A stretch of DNA of 64,000 nt. It comes from Ceratorhiza oryzae-sativae. Lineage: Eukaryota > Basidiomycota > Agaricomycetes > Cantharellales > Ceratobasidiaceae. Below the pieces are notes generated by a model that was not told the origin of the DNA, searched no databases, and saw nothing but the letters and a program-made list of their open reading frames with translations. The translations under genes and the position numbers were made by a program. Location of the stretch: assembly GCA_030998015.1 (NCBI GenBank), contig JARWMV010000243.1:62001-126000 (forward strand). Direction: 5' to 3'. Of this stretch, positions 9,925 through 22,700 are shown in pieces (positions within the stretch are counted from its first letter, which is position 1; each line of letters opens with the position of its first letter).

Positions 9925-12454
9925 ATGACTTCCGACGTATCCTCTCGAATTCATTTATTCGCTAGCATATCGCCGCTCGCAGCGTCGTTAATAGCGCCGA
10001 TAGCCGTTCTCCTTGACATACCCGCTTTGACGGTAGCACCCTCCAGCGCTCACATTATATTTCCATACCCATGCTAATATTCCATGTATTAGGGAAAATG
10101 GTATACTCGGGATGGGAAACTACAGCCTGATCCACAGGCATCACTTATTCTGTCCGGGTTCAGTTTTGGGTTCAGTTTAATCGCCAATGGACTACTGGTT
10201 GTCCGATTTTCTCTGAGCGGTTCCAAGTGGCGAATGGCCATGCGCATATCGATACTGTGTTGGCTTATAAAGGTTCTTGTTCACTTCAAACTGGCTGTAT
10301 AATTACTGATCTTTGTTTCTAGGTAATCACAGGGATTGTCAACCTGATTGTTTTTGGCGCCTTGACGCGAAATCAACCCGGCTTCTCGTATGCTGAAGGT
10401 TTTTGGGCGGCGTAAGTCCCGTCTGAATCCAGAATTTGATAGCCTGATAAAATGGCCATTCAAATGAAGTGTCATATCTGTTATTGCTTCAGGGATTATT
10501 CTCTTCCTACTTCTCCTCCATCGGTTGGTCGAATTCAAGAGTAACAAGTCTTTCAAGAAATACGGCCTGGGGACTCCGGCCTATACCAAGATTCAAATTC
10601 GTATAGCCGGCCGTCATTTCATGCTTCAGAACACAATGCTCATAGCACTCATTGCTTTAACGGCGCTCATTTTCTCGAAAATCGTGAGTGCAGTACATTC
10701 GTTAGAGCAAACCAAAAACATCTTGACACTAAATTTCAGGAGAAATGGTCGTACTTGGATGTAAGCAGCTCAAATCTAATTGCCTTTGCTCTTCTAAGTC
10801 GGCTAACAATCTTCTAGGGCGTTTATTTTACAACTGTCACGTTCCTTACTATTGGGTTTGGGGATTTCTACCCAACCAAACCTTCCACAAAGGTGCTGCT
10901 GTTCCCCTTCGCTCTGCTCGGTACGATTTAGACTTTATTGAAGCTCAATGAAACATAATTCACATTGAATGGAAGGCATCACTCTTCTCGCTGAATGTAT
11001 TTCTATGATCGTATCGTTCTTCAACAAGCATCAGAAGCAGCACAAAGCTCGAGCGCGTGCGGAACGAGAGAAACAATGGCAGGTTTGTTAGCTTTTCTTG
11101 AGGTCTAAGACACCGTAGAGGTTTAATTTATAAACACTGTTGTAGCTGGAGCAGATGGATGCTCACGAGCCATCCTCGAGCGCGAAATAGAGTTCTTGCG
11201 TGAGTTGCACGAGCGTCAAGGGTGGAGAGAACAATATGCAGAGCTCTTTCGCTCTGCACTGGGCTTTTTAACTTTCTGGTTCGTGGGAGCCGGCATTTTT
11301 GGGGCAGTAGAGGTAAGCCTTAATGAGTTGTAAAATCCCTAACTTTACAAGGGGCTTTAGTCCTGGTCATATGGCGACGCACTTTATTTCTGTTACGTAT
11401 TCTTTCTCTCAATCGGATATGGTGATTTTGGTAAGTATCAGAATAGTAAGGTGGATATTGTGAGAATAACCCAATACGCAACATCAGCCCCTGTATCTCC
11501 TGCCGGAAGGGGTACGTACATACATCAGGAATTGATATATGCACTAATTTTTACCTGTTTAAAAGTTATAATGATCGTCTATTCATTGATGGCCGTGTAA
11601 GCATTCTAATTTAGTAAAGAAATACGACATGCCCAATACTGGATACGTTTGGCAGTCCTATCATGGCGTCTTTTGCTGTTCAGGCAATTCAAAACATAAT
11701 CAAACGCACGTCTACAAGACGAATGGAAAATCGACGTGCGGCCGCGGGAGATCCAACAAGCCCCGAGGCTGCCAGCAAGGCTAACAAGGCCTCCACCGGG
11801 TATGCGCATGGCGACTCCGAAAATGGTGGTGAGAAAACAATGGAGGCAGAGATCGACGAGATGCATTCCATTCTTATTCTCAAGCAACATGCTTCATATG
11901 CGAAGTCAAAGGTCGCCCTTGACGAAGAGGATCTCAAGGAATTACTTGAACATGCCGTGGCCCTCGAATGTATAGCTCGTCGACTACTAGTGGCGCACTT
12001 GGAAGAAGGAAGTCGGGCCCAAATTTTGCTGCGTGCGGATTGGAACCTTCAAGCACGCGACTTGCGGCTACTAGAATCAGAGAGTAGCAAGGGAGTCAGA
12101 AGTGGTACCCATTCAATCAAATATGAAAACGGAGCCAGTGCCATCAATGCTGGGATTGCAGAAGGGGACGGTCAGGATAGGGAAGAGCGTGAAGAGGCAG
12201 ATATCGCTAATGTTGCGGTGGGAGGGATGTCCGAAGAAGAAACAATCGCTGCTGTAAGGGACTTCAGGAGGAATGTGGCTGGCATGCTCACGCTCGGAAG
12301 CCGAATGCGAAAGCTGGAGGTGCGTTTTTCTGAACCATTGGTCGTATTGGGCTAAATGCGAAGACATTTCCCATAGGGCATTGAGAAATATGTATTTGAG
12401 CGACGCAGGAAGGAAGTCGAAGATGAGATAGAGGCACACGACGGAGCGGTGTGA
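9925..12454 (+). CDS. TOK1: Outward-rectifier potassium channel, TOK family (two-pore-domain)
   Basis: Fungal plasma-membrane K+ channel of the TOK type: eight membrane spans and two pore loops in one chain, mediating voltage- and K+-gated outward current. I read 13 exons between 9925 and 12454. In order: TM1 (SLIAPIAVLLDIPALT), TM2 (ASLILSGFSFGFSLIANGLLVVRF), TM3 (VITGIVNLIVFGALTRNQPGFSY), TM4 (VIASGIILFLLLLHRLVEF) and TM5 (TMLIALIALTALIFSKI). Then P1 (TFLTIGFGDFYPT), TM6, a charged linker, TM7 (ALGFLTFWFVGAGIFGAVE), P2 (FFLSIGYGDFAPV) and TM8 (VIMIVYSLMAVPIMASFAV). A charged cytosolic tail of about 250 residues follows. The filters GFGD and GYGD are both intact. The frame is broken in exon 11146-11312: CACGAGCC near 11164-11171 appears to have lost 4 bases (CGAG unit) or 1 base, turning AHERAILEREIEFL into a stop at about 11188. 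Otherwise about 619 residues. The start at 9925 is the least certain part. Confidence 0.85.
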
Positions 12455-12497
12455 ATCCAAGTGTCTAAGGGAGGAGACAAGAAGCGAATGATTTGTT

Positions 12498-12960
12498 GTG
12501 GGAAGACCATGTGATGATACCACAACCGCTCTTAGATATTTATTTGATCAAATCGTAGGAGCCGCGCCATCTTATTGTGAAGCGGCAATAAATGCTCTGC
12601 CAGAGCTCCAGCGTCTGACTCTGTCCGTCAACTCTGCGGACAACACCAGGCACTCCGCTGGATCAATTTACAGTCCAACCTAACGAGTTGCATACGATTG
12701 ACGTGATCGAACGTAGCTTTCATCATACATATCGTCGGCTCGATCTGAATTTACGGGCTTTACTGATTCTGCCGTCCCTTCGGCGGATTAGATATCTTGA
12801 GCACAGTCCTATTATGCCAAAGATTCTATTTGAGCGGGGTTTCAGGTTGTTGTCGGGCGAGGGGATCACTGTGCAATTACACAAGTATTTCGCTCCCGGG
12901 CACGTGTCTGTAGGACGACATGGGTGGCATCCAGCATTTGGAGGGATATTGAAAATATAA
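12498..12960 (+). pseudogene. C-terminal fragment of an F-box gene
   Basis: Encodes ALPELQRLTLSVNSADNTRHSA and, in another frame, YRRLDLNLRALLILPSLRRIRYL. These match the C-terminal part of the copy at 13507-14832 (CPELERLTLAIHKADDSKLP; YQRLDPNLRATLTLPSVRRIGYV). Split over frames and lacking an N-terminus, so a truncated paralogue lying immediately 3' of TOK1. Confidence 0.6.
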
Positions 12961-13506
12961 CTGCGCATCGAGAACGATGCAATCGAATCCCAGAAGAAAT
13001 AAAAGCATCATCAACGGTGCCTTCAGTTCTAGACATCAATCCCTCTACTTGAACATGCTTCATCGACTTGTCTATTGCGCGGGCAGCTGGCAAGGTATTG
13101 CAGGATAAGAATCGACGCTACGCATTGAGGTTGTTCCTCTTGACAGACCATGGTGCGAGGTAAAGATTGCTTATTTACTACGGGTCGCGTACACCTCCCG
13201 ATTACCAGGGATGACACAACGGGAGATGTTAGGCAACAAGCCCAATGTATAGCTATGCTTTTGAGTGCTTCCGATGCCACTCTAGCCCTACCTTATGATA
13301 CTCCTGCGCTAATTTGCGTGAGCTAGGCTCAGGGTAACGCCATTAGTGCCCAGGAATAAGGTTAGGCATTCGGACTTTTGCCCAGGAGCCATGCGAGGCA
13401 TATCATACACACAGCCACATAACGGCCCTGCGTACTGTTGGTTCAAGTGCACCGCAATCATACATCCGATCTTTCCTCCTCTCGCGAATAACTTGCCATT
13501 CATCCG
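12961..13506. other. Intergenic, nothing recognised
   Basis: Short open frames only, with no family similarity. Separates two F-box relics. Confidence 0.5.
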
Positions 13507-14832
13507 GTGGCCATTCCGTCCTCAGACCACATTAACCGCCTTCCCCCAGAGGTACTGGCTTTGATCTTCATCGTCGGCGTTGAAATGGTTCGCTCGTTGG
13601 ACCGTTTCAGAGACATGATCACTGTCCCAGCCAAATATCAGGCACTTTTATCAAATGTATGCCATCACTGGCGTCATGTGGCCCTAGGTACTCTGGCACT
13701 ATGGTCTTACATCGACCTTGCTCGATGCAAGAATGGGCTGAAAGGCCCCGAGTACGTAAAGACATGCATAGAGCGCTCTCGAACCTATCCCATTCACATT
13801 TACGTTTGGCACTTTTACAGTTACCTTTGGTCGGGTAGCAGAGAAGCCGTAAACTCTGTCGTACCTTTACTTGCCTCTAGTGCCTCCCGTATACAATCAG
13901 CCTTTATATACGCTACCCGCTCTGAATTTGCTGTGGATCTCTTATCTGCGAACGCAAAAACAAGGCCGCTCCAGCATTTACCATTGGATATGGAAAATTT
14001 CAGCCATACCTTGTTCCTTGGCAAAGGTATACCAAGACCGATGGAGCAACTATGTGCCCTGCACCTAGAACAACACTTGCCCATGCTCTCTTTTGCCCCC
14101 TGTCAGCACCTGGTCGATCTACGCATCGTCAACGTCCGCGGTATCGTGCTGTTTACGGACGTCTACCGTCTGATCCCGCACAAGCCCCGGTTTGCGCGTC
14201 GTGGTCGTCTGCGGCCGGGGCTTCCCCGGCCCTATTCGCAGTGTAAATGATATCCAAACGACTTATCTGCCCAAACTCCGTACCCTCGACCTACGCGAGT
14301 TTCCAGCCAGGTACCTTCGCCTGCCACTCTCCGCTCATCACGCCCGGACCTCACAAAACTCGATCTGCAGCTCGACCCGCGCGACTGCGAGTTCATGGCG
14401 TTTGGGCCGTCGGTCGTCGAGTTTTATGCAGGGATCGCAGCGTCGGACATGTCTTCTTTCAAACGCTGGAGCTCGTTTCAGCCCGGGCGCTTGTACGTGT
14501 TGCCCCGAGCTGGAGCGTCTCACGCTTGCCATTCACAAGGCCGACGATAGCAAGCTCCCGAGGACTCGGTCAGATCGCGGGTGTGCTCGCCCAGCTGCAT
14601 ACGGTTCGACTTGATCGAATTTGGATTTAATTATAAGTACCAGCGGCTCGATCCGAATCTGCGAGCTACACTTACTTTACCATCCGTTCGACGAATTGGG
14701 TATGTTGCATACAAAAACAGTGTGATACCAGGTATGCAAGAGCCCTTTGGCAAATTGTTGAGATCGGACAGGGCCATCACGGCGCAAGTGTCTCAGTGTC
14801 CTTCTTTTGAATACCTGCCGCCAAGAAAATAG
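13507..14832 (+). pseudogene. F-box protein gene, probably inactive (no start codon, frame breaks)
   Basis: The first about 220 codons form a clear F-box: INRLPPEVLALIFIVG, ALLSNVCHHWRHVALGTLALWSYIDL, then a Leu-rich region. The open frame begins at a GTG (13507) and I find no in-frame ATG nearby. After about 14180 homology hops between frames: VNDIQTTYLPKLRTLDLREFP in one frame, LTKLDLQLDPRDCEFMAFGPSVVEF in another, and CPELERLTLAIHKADD in a third. The homologous end is at 14832. At least two frameshifts are needed. Best read as a recently decayed member of the local F-box family; consensus error could explain single shifts but not the missing start. Confidence 0.65.
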
Positions 14833-15219
14833 AACGCACTTGATCGGAGCTTCTTCAAAGTGCCATCGGGGTGCCTTGCATTGCGCCATTTAGATGACTT
14901 CACAAAATACGTAGCCCCAGTCTCACTCGTTACTCATCACATTCAAGGCATCGTATGCTACAAACTAAAAAAAAAGCATCAGACCAACAGTACTATCAAA
15001 AAAAAAAGAGGTAGGTATAACACAGAATAAACAAGAGATATCACCATAGAGAAAACAGCGAAAAAAAGCGAGAGCCCTAGTCATGTATCTAGCACCTCTA
15101 AACAAAAGTGTCAAACCAAAAAAGCATGGTGCACCAGGCCAATGTCAGCATCTTCTTGCGCAGGGCGGCCTTGGGATCTTCTTCACCGATTCAGTGTCAG
15201 AATCTGCCCCAAGCCAATG
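14833..15219. other. 3' intergenic spacer with A-rich tracts
   Basis: Lies downstream of two convergent genes. A8-A9 runs at about 14968-15007 and AAAAAAAGCG at about 15061; on the minus strand these are T-rich and downstream of the copper-fist stop. No coding signal. Confidence 0.5.
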
Positions 15220-18200
15220 TTAAGATCGTGTAGCGTACGCAGCGCCCATGACCTTGGCTCCAACCGTTACCCGATGCCCATGCACACTGAAACTGGGCCA
15301 TCGGCTCTTTCGCCCCTGCCCACCACCTCCTGGTGCTCCACCCCCAGGCGAGGAAACCTCCTTGACAGGCACCTTGACATCCGCATCCGCGTCTTCCCAC
15401 GCACGCGTCTGAGTCACCCGCCCGCCCGGGGCATTGGTCAGCGGCAGGGACATGGTCAGCGGCATACCCACGCCCGACCCGACCTTTTGACGCGGGCTCG
15501 GCGGGGTCGGGTCGGTCTCGGGCAGAGGCGGAGGCGAGGGCGTGTCCACGAGAATCGGCGCGCCCATGGCGGTGCTCTGCGACGACGACTGGTGAGCCTG
15601 GGCGAGTTGTGGTCGGGACGTTTGAACCTGTGCGAGTTGCGGTCGGGGCGGTTGAGGCTGACCAAGCTGCGGCCGGGATGGTTGCGGCTGTTGCTGGGCA
15701 ACGTACGACTGCTGCTGCTGCTGCTGCTCTGGCCGCGGATACGAACTGTGTGCAAGCGCGGCAACCATCCGCGCGTGAGCCGGTAAAGACACCGACATGT
15801 GCTGGGCGTATGCTTCGGTTTGGGTTTGATCCCCGGCATACGACGACGCGTCGGCAAACGGAACCTCGTGCGATTGATATCCTTGGCCATACTCGTCGTA
15901 CTGGGCCATTTCGAGCGGCTCTTGCTCCTCGTAAATGACCCCGTCCTCGGTCTCTACATACACCTCCGGGCCTTGACTCGGCGAATGGTCAAACGCCATG
16001 TCGGGCGACAGTTGAACCTGAGCCTGGGAAAACGAAGGGTACTGTAACGGATTGGACGAAGCGGACTGATAAGCGGATGGACCCTGTTGGGATTGGGACT
16101 GGGATTGGGATTGGGACGCCTGTTGGGCGGCCATGGCTTGCTGAAGCGCCATTTGCTGCTGATGGTAATTTCGCAATCGGCTAGGCTCATAGCGTCCACC
16201 AGGTGCGAAATGCTTTCCGACAATGGGAAGATGGGAACGGATACTCTTCCTGACACGCGGCTGCTGCACCTGCTGCATCTGGGGCTGAAGCAAGACCTGA
16301 GACGGCGGAGGGGCGGTAACGTTGCCTCCGGCCGCATCGCTTTCCATGACCGCGTGCAGACTCGGCTGTTGCGAGTGGAATCGTCGAAACGGTCGGTGGT
16401 TGGTCATGGCTGCGACCTTGGGCAGGATGCGCCTGTAGCCACGCGGGAGGGGTTTGCCGTTTTGCGGCGAGTGCGGGGTCACGCCGCGGACGGGGGTCAT
16501 GCGGCCCGAATGGCCGGGGGTGACGCGCCCAGACGGAGGGATGCCATGCGAGGACGCCAAGGACGCGATGCCGTGCGAACTGCCCAGGCTGGCGAGCGAA
16601 ACCGAGGCTGAATCGATCGAGGACACGAGGGACAGGTTCGAGTGGTTTGAAAACTGGTTCGAGTTGGAGGCCACTCGGGCGTGCATCGGGTGGGAGTATT
16701 CGCCCGAAAACCGTTGGGATGCGTGGTCCGAGTACTGATACGTCTGCTGCACCTGGGCAAGCCCGAGCCCGCCAAAGTTGAGATCGGCGAAATCCATGCT
16801 GAGATTGGTGGCGCTGACGCCGACGACCGATCCGCCGTCGTCACTTCCGATCCCGAGCTCGCTCGCCAAATCATAGCCACCATCGCTCCCAACACCAATC
16901 TCGCTCCCGACCTCGCTCCCGACACGGGCATGGCCTGGGCTCCCGTTTCCACGCTCGCCCGAGACGGAGAATCCGATGCGGGGGCGATCCCAAAACGACG
17001 ATGCGTCTGGAGTGGTGTTGTTCGCGCTGTCGATCCCGGCGTCGAGTCCGGCCATGGCCGCATTGAACTCGGCATTGTCCATGTCGACGTCCATGCCCGA
17101 GGCGTCGACCATGCCGGGGCTGAAAAACCCGGGGGTGGGCGCTCCCGGACCGGGGTGGTAGTGTCCGTTGCCGTTTGGGTAGGCGCCCGCGGGGTGGGAC
17201 TCGCTTTCAAACGACTGGACGCTCCCGTTGGGATCGCTGCCGCTAAACGCCGAGAGCGCGTCGGCGTCGTACGGGGGGACTCGGTACGCATTTGGGTCGA
17301 GCAGGAGCGTGAGACCGCCCGCGCAGTCGTAGCAGTTGGCGCACCGGACGGGGCACGGTTCTCCGCCGTGGCCCTGGAACGGCTGGGACGTTTGCTGGGG
17401 CTGGTGCGAGTGGGGCTGTTGGCGGTGGTGGGCACACTCGGGACACGCACAGGCCGTCCCGCACGCACATGGACCCACGCGGTACATGGAGCCCGGGGCG
17501 GGGACGTTGGACGTGGGCAGTCCGAGATTCGAGGCCGAGCTGGTCTGGCCGAGGCTCAAGCTGTGGGCATCGGTCGAGAGGCGGGCGGGGCGGGCGTACG
17601 GGGCATAGGCGTGCTGGTGGTGCTGGTGTGGCGGGTGGGGGTGGCCGGGCGAGTGGCCGGATGCGTACACGGGCGGCGGGGTGTGGCCCGACGGTGGCGG
17701 GTGGCTCTTGGGCGCTGCCTTGCGCGGGATGCAGCAGTGGCACGAGTCGCCCTTGCCACACGAGCACGAGTCTGCGGACATCCATCAACATCGCCGAATC
17801 AGTTCCCGAATAAAAAATAAAATAAAATAAGGCCCACCCGCGTGCTGTTTGGCCGGTGCGGGGGACGTCGCCACCCCCGCGACGCCCGGGGTGAGCCCGT
17901 TGGGATAGGCGGCCTCGGCGGGGAGTCTGCTGCCTGGCGCGGGCGTAAGCAAAGCACAGAACACAGAGACCGAGCGCACCCTTCTTCGCGCCGGGGGCCT
18001 TGGGCGCTGCAGGGGTCGAGTCGGGCTTGGCGTCGCACGAGCAGCGCACATGGACCTGCTTCGTCTTGCGCAGCTCCCGGCAGTGGTCGCACTGCGTCAC
18101 CGGCCGCCCCTTTTTCTTGATCTCGAACAGCGCGCGTTCCGTGTGCTGGCACGACGACGACCGGTGCCCCTTGATGCATGTCTCGCTGTCGGGCCGTCAG

Positions 18201-18265
18201 CATCGGGCAGCGCCAGCACGGGCGACGACGTACCAGGCATACTTCTTGTCGTTGACGAAAATCAT
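15220..18265 (-). CDS. CUF1: Copper-fist DNA-binding transcription factor (Cuf1/Ace1/Mac1-like)
   Basis: Nuclear regulator that senses copper and controls copper uptake or detoxification genes (family knowledge). Exons: 18265-18234, 18185-17980, 17771-15220. They join to 2790 nt, 929 residues, with no frame break. The N-terminus MIFVNDKKYACETCIKGHR...SSSCQH is the copper-fist zinc module (C11, C14, C23, H25 pattern). It is followed by KKKGRPVTQC (minor-groove GRP motif) and a Cys run DHCRELRKTKQVHVRCSC. The second intron (17772-17979, 208 nt) joins GAKK to DSCSCGKGDSCHCC. Two more Cys clusters follow: GPCACGTACACPECAHH and CPVRCANCYDCAGG. The rest is Ser/Pro/Gln-rich and low complexity, with SQSQSQSQSQQ and a Q6 run, typical of activation regions. 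The ATG-initiated frame at 17781 is not the start: it begins inside the intron and lacks the DNA-binding domain. Confidence 0.9.
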
Positions 18266-19715
18266 CGGGGGGCCAATGTCGTCGGTCGTCGCAGCAGCAA
18301 GCAAAGAAGAACCCTCCGTCTCGTGGGGGCTGTGTTCATATTATCTGCCCGCAATCCGCCCACAATCCCGGCCCGCGCGTACATCTCGCCTCACCCCACG
18401 CCCCCCCTTCGCCTTACGTTGCTCCCAAGCAAAGTTTAATCGCGCCGCTCTACTCGTTGCCACATGAAAATCGGCGAAAAAAAAAGCCACAAAATTTCCA
18501 CCCGCCGCATACAACGACGGCTCAAACGATCGATCCGCAGGCGGGGGCTGTGCGGGATCGGCGCACAAGACTCGCCGAGCATAACGGCAGCGGTTCCCGA
18601 TAGACGACAACCCTGCCGTAGACCTTACGGCTGTCGAACTAGTTCAATGCAGGGTGAGCTCGCTGCTCGTCCGACCCCCCCGTTCCGGCATTCGGAGCGG
18701 CCTACCGTTCACGAACCTGGCACAAACACGGACAAACTCCGGATAGGGGCACGATGACCCTGAGTCGACATGTGATGGGCGTTGACGGCATGTGGGAAGC
18801 CCAGGTTTCTGTGCCATACTTGGCTTGGGTCGCCAAGTGGTGCTGTACCCGACCAGGCCTCGAACCATCCAAAATTTAGCCGGGTGACTGTGGGCCACGC
18901 CTTTGACTGGATCGTTCGGTGAAACGTCATTCAAACGGCCTTTTTGCTCCCATTTACCGACACCTCGCTGCGTGCATCAAAACGTGTGCAAAACTCGAGT
19001 TTAGACTTGCCTGCCGGTGATTAATTGATACCGGACGTCGCTTATGACAATTCCGATATGCAAATTCGATCTCGCTCTGCTAGCGAACCGCAGGCACTCT
19101 TATTTTCATACTCGCCTTGATCGATTTTCTGCCGGCGCAACCCAAAACATCTCGCTGCGGACATATATTCATTCAAACGTCACGAGAATCCCATTCAGTT
19201 CGTCATCACAGCTGGAGGCACACGATGAAACGAAACAGCATCAGGCAGACCAAGCCCGAGAGACCCAACCCGTCAACCACCCAAGCCGGGACTTGCCGTG
19301 GCCATTGGCCACGAGAGGACTAGTCTCATCGTGATCTTCCTCGGACGGTTCTGCAACCTCGGCCTCCCATGGAGTTTGCTCCAAAACTCTTCTTCGATAT
19401 CTTCTTGGACTTCGAGCAAAGATTCTGCAACAAAGGTCACCACACGCAAAGGACACACAAGCAAAGGCACCCACGTTTCTTTCTCTCACGTAGAAGCGTG
19501 ATCGTGCCATTGAGATCCTCTATGCCAGGGCTTGGATCATTTTTGTGGAATCCAATTCGATCGACTTACCATATCGGCAGAGACGGTCAAGCACCTCGTT
19601 GGTATATTTATCATCATCGTCGGCTGATATAATCGCCCCCAAAAGCCTGCTCTTCACAAGCTTGCCTCGAGCATAAGCTAAACGTTAATCATCAACATCA
19701 TATCGATACACTCAA
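18266..19715. other. Intergenic between copper-fist gene and DUF2235 gene
   Basis: GC-rich 5' flank of the copper-fist gene up to about 18660, then mixed sequence. A minus-strand frame at 19510-19241 encodes SLLEVQEDIEEEFWSKLHG in one frame and VAEPSEEDHDETSPLV in another. It could be a 3' exon of the DUF2235 gene or nothing; I could not connect it by splice sites. Confidence 0.4.
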
Positions 19716-22700
19716 TCACTCAAGCTCACGTTCAACGCATATAGCCTCCACCAAGTCGAGAGCTGCGACAAGAGTCTCTTGGAGGTCACTGTAAGTCCTC
19801 ACTATCGTCCCATACATCAGCATGCTCATATCTACCGAGAAACCAAGACGGACCACGTGAGAGCGTCGAATACAAGGTGCCAGCAGACGCGGCAGTGACA
19901 ACCCCCACTAATGCCATGATGACACGCTCCGGCCAACTCACCGCAAGAGATGTACCTGCCACGGCCAGGGCATTCAATGTGGCTCGAAGAGTCGTGTAGA
20001 ATCGAGCGTACCGTTGTGCGCAATCAATCTCAGGACTTCAAGAGCATCCTTAAGAGTATCCTCGCGCTCCGGTGCTGGCGAAACCATCTTGATGATTGGT
20101 CCAAGATATTCGTCCATGAAGCCCCGACGAGTCGCATTTATATCTACAACCCAATAATGAGTCAATTTTTTATTACTTTGCGACGGGTGCCGAAGAGAAA
20201 ACTGGGCGGCGCCTACCATGAACAGCCGCGGCCGACACAGCCAATTTAGCGCGATTTTCATCCGACGAGGCTAGCGAGCTCAAGAGCTGGAAAAAATTGG
20301 GTGAGATCGAGACTACAAAAAATTGGACAGTTCAGTTTCGGGGAACAACAGGGTGGCATGCCTCGTAGAGTGACCCTGATGGTCGTGGCCAGAAGCGCCT
20401 GAACTACGTCCTGGGAGTGAGACTTGATTCGCAGCGAAGTTTCGAGAGCGCTGGCGACTTCTGATAGATCAACGTATGGCTGTTTAGGCTCCTTTTCTGC
20501 CCGTCGCAAGTTTGCCTCTGGCAAAGACTTCGTTACTCCCGGCTCGCTCACTGAAAAATCCTGGAATATTACCTAAATCGATGAGATATGCAAGGAGCAA
20601 CGCAGCTGCTCTAATATTCAAACCCCGAGGATCTTTCAACAGTTCAATCGCTTTGTTTGCTACTTTCTCCTGCCCGAATGCATCTAGATACTCCATATTA
20701 AAGTTTTTTGAATCTATGATTCATTACGCCAACGGGTTAAAAAGAAATGAATACAGCATGCCACGAACTCACCCTGCTCGGCAATTCTAGCAAGAACCAA
20801 AGACGCGTTGGCATCCACTCTCATGTACTTGGCAAGGGATTTCACATGATCCGGTCTAAACTGGTGAACGACTGGTGTATATCGACGCATAAGCTACGGC
20901 CAAGTCCGTCGGACGACACTGACCATATCTAGCAATGTTCTTCATAATTTCAAGCACACATTTGACATGTTGTTCGGTATCTAGGAATGTGAAAAGGATA
21001 GGCAAAACGTTGTCTTCACCGAGCGGCAGGGAACAATCCACTGGTTTAATGTGAGCAGTGAGAGGATGTGCTCATATGCAAACCGTACTTTGTTCAGATA
21101 GTTTAACCAATGCACTAGATGCTGCATCGATCAGTCTGCTTTTCATACCCACATCCTTCATTTCGTAGGAGCCCTGCATAACCCCAACTATGTCGCTCAC
21201 AACCCTGGACTCGGAGATATCGACGGAGCACATTTCTATCGACAGCGTCATTGGAAAAACTCAAGGTATACGAGACAAGGAGACACCTACTATGTTGACT
21301 GAGTAGCGCGACGAGCTCTATAGCACTTTCCGCTAGCTTCGGGTGTGTTTGTTTGGCACGAATCAACCAAGAAAGGTGGCCTCCAATGCACTCGGTATAG
21401 AAGGTCAGCCTGGACTCTTCTATGGGAATATCAATACCATGTTCCAGATTATGAATTTCCGAATAAAACCGTACCATAGTTGAACAAAATCGTTATGAGA
21501 TGCAATAGTTTCTCGGCGAGAACTGAAATCGGGATTATGAGCCAAGGTCAGCATTGTGTATCTCGAAAACGAACCGATATTCTGTCGGCTCCAATGCTCT
21601 GGGTTGCCGCCGAGCAAGTATTCATTATAAAACAGTCTCCATTGTAAACTCCCGAGCAGGCTGGCCAGCTTCTCGACGGCACCCTCAACGAGTTCAATTT
21701 GTTCTAAAGTTTGAATAACATTCATTAGCATGTTGCAATCGCACATCAGAACGACTCACTAGTTCGCACAACTTCTGAAAAAATAAAAAGGACCTCGTCA
21801 ACCAACTCGACCGAGCGCTCCGGCTGTGGGATCCAATCCAAGTTCCAGGTTTCTGCAACCGACGTCGATACAGCTGGCAAACGAGGGAAAACCACAATCT
21901 TACCGTCGACAGAGTTGTCATCGGTCGTTCCAGAGGCAGCAGTTGTGTTTGGAACATTCGAGGCTTCAGGTGCAGACGAACTTGACACTAGCTTCTGCAA
22001 TGGCCAAGCCCAACGGCTTTTCTTCGGCGGTTGACGATCGGCTTGGCAGTGTTCAGTACTCGACAACGAGTGAAAGCAAACCGCACATACGTCTTGGGCA
22101 TTCCCCGACCCATTGTTCCAAAATGAGAAGAATACGAGGCAAAACCATATTTTTCCAACGATCGTTTTTCCCTAGTATTCCGTTAGGTATAAGATGGCGA
22201 TCACTAGCACATAGCACGTACCTTCCACAAAGCCGCCACCGGTTTGAGCACTCGATCCGAATGACGATTGAGGATTTAATTCTGATGGGCCTGGTTAGTA
22301 TGATTGCCAAATCAGACGCTTGATTGTTTATACCGATCCCGCAGATGGCGTAGAAAACGGGCTTTACTTCTGGATTATGCGGGTAGTATCCTTTAAACAG
22401 ATGATGAAGGAATTGTGGCCCCGCATATATCCATATATCTTCCGGTTTCCCGTCCTCTAGCAAAGGACACATGTCTATGTCGAATCTCAGGCATAAAGAC
22501 TAGCACTCACTTGTCTCGAAAGCGTACTCGTACAACCCCGAAAACCACTCATCGTTCGCTGTGTTAAGCCGCTGCTTGATAAGATTCACCATTTTCTGGA
22601 ATTGATGAGCGTCCATCCATGTCGGTCTTCCATGAACTTGGCTGTTAATTTTCAGCTTTTCCCATGTAATCTCACGATTTCTGTCGTTCAGGAGTATTGC

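Noticed and set aside
17220..17781. ATG at 17781 as start of the 853-codon frame
   Set aside because: The ATG lies within the intron 17772-17979; splicing joins the copper-fist exons to this frame at 17771.
15142..17820. Long plus-strand open frames opposite the copper-fist gene (for example 16681-17820)
   Set aside because: They mirror a GC-rich, low-complexity coding strand; composition and lack of any domain mark them as antisense shadows.
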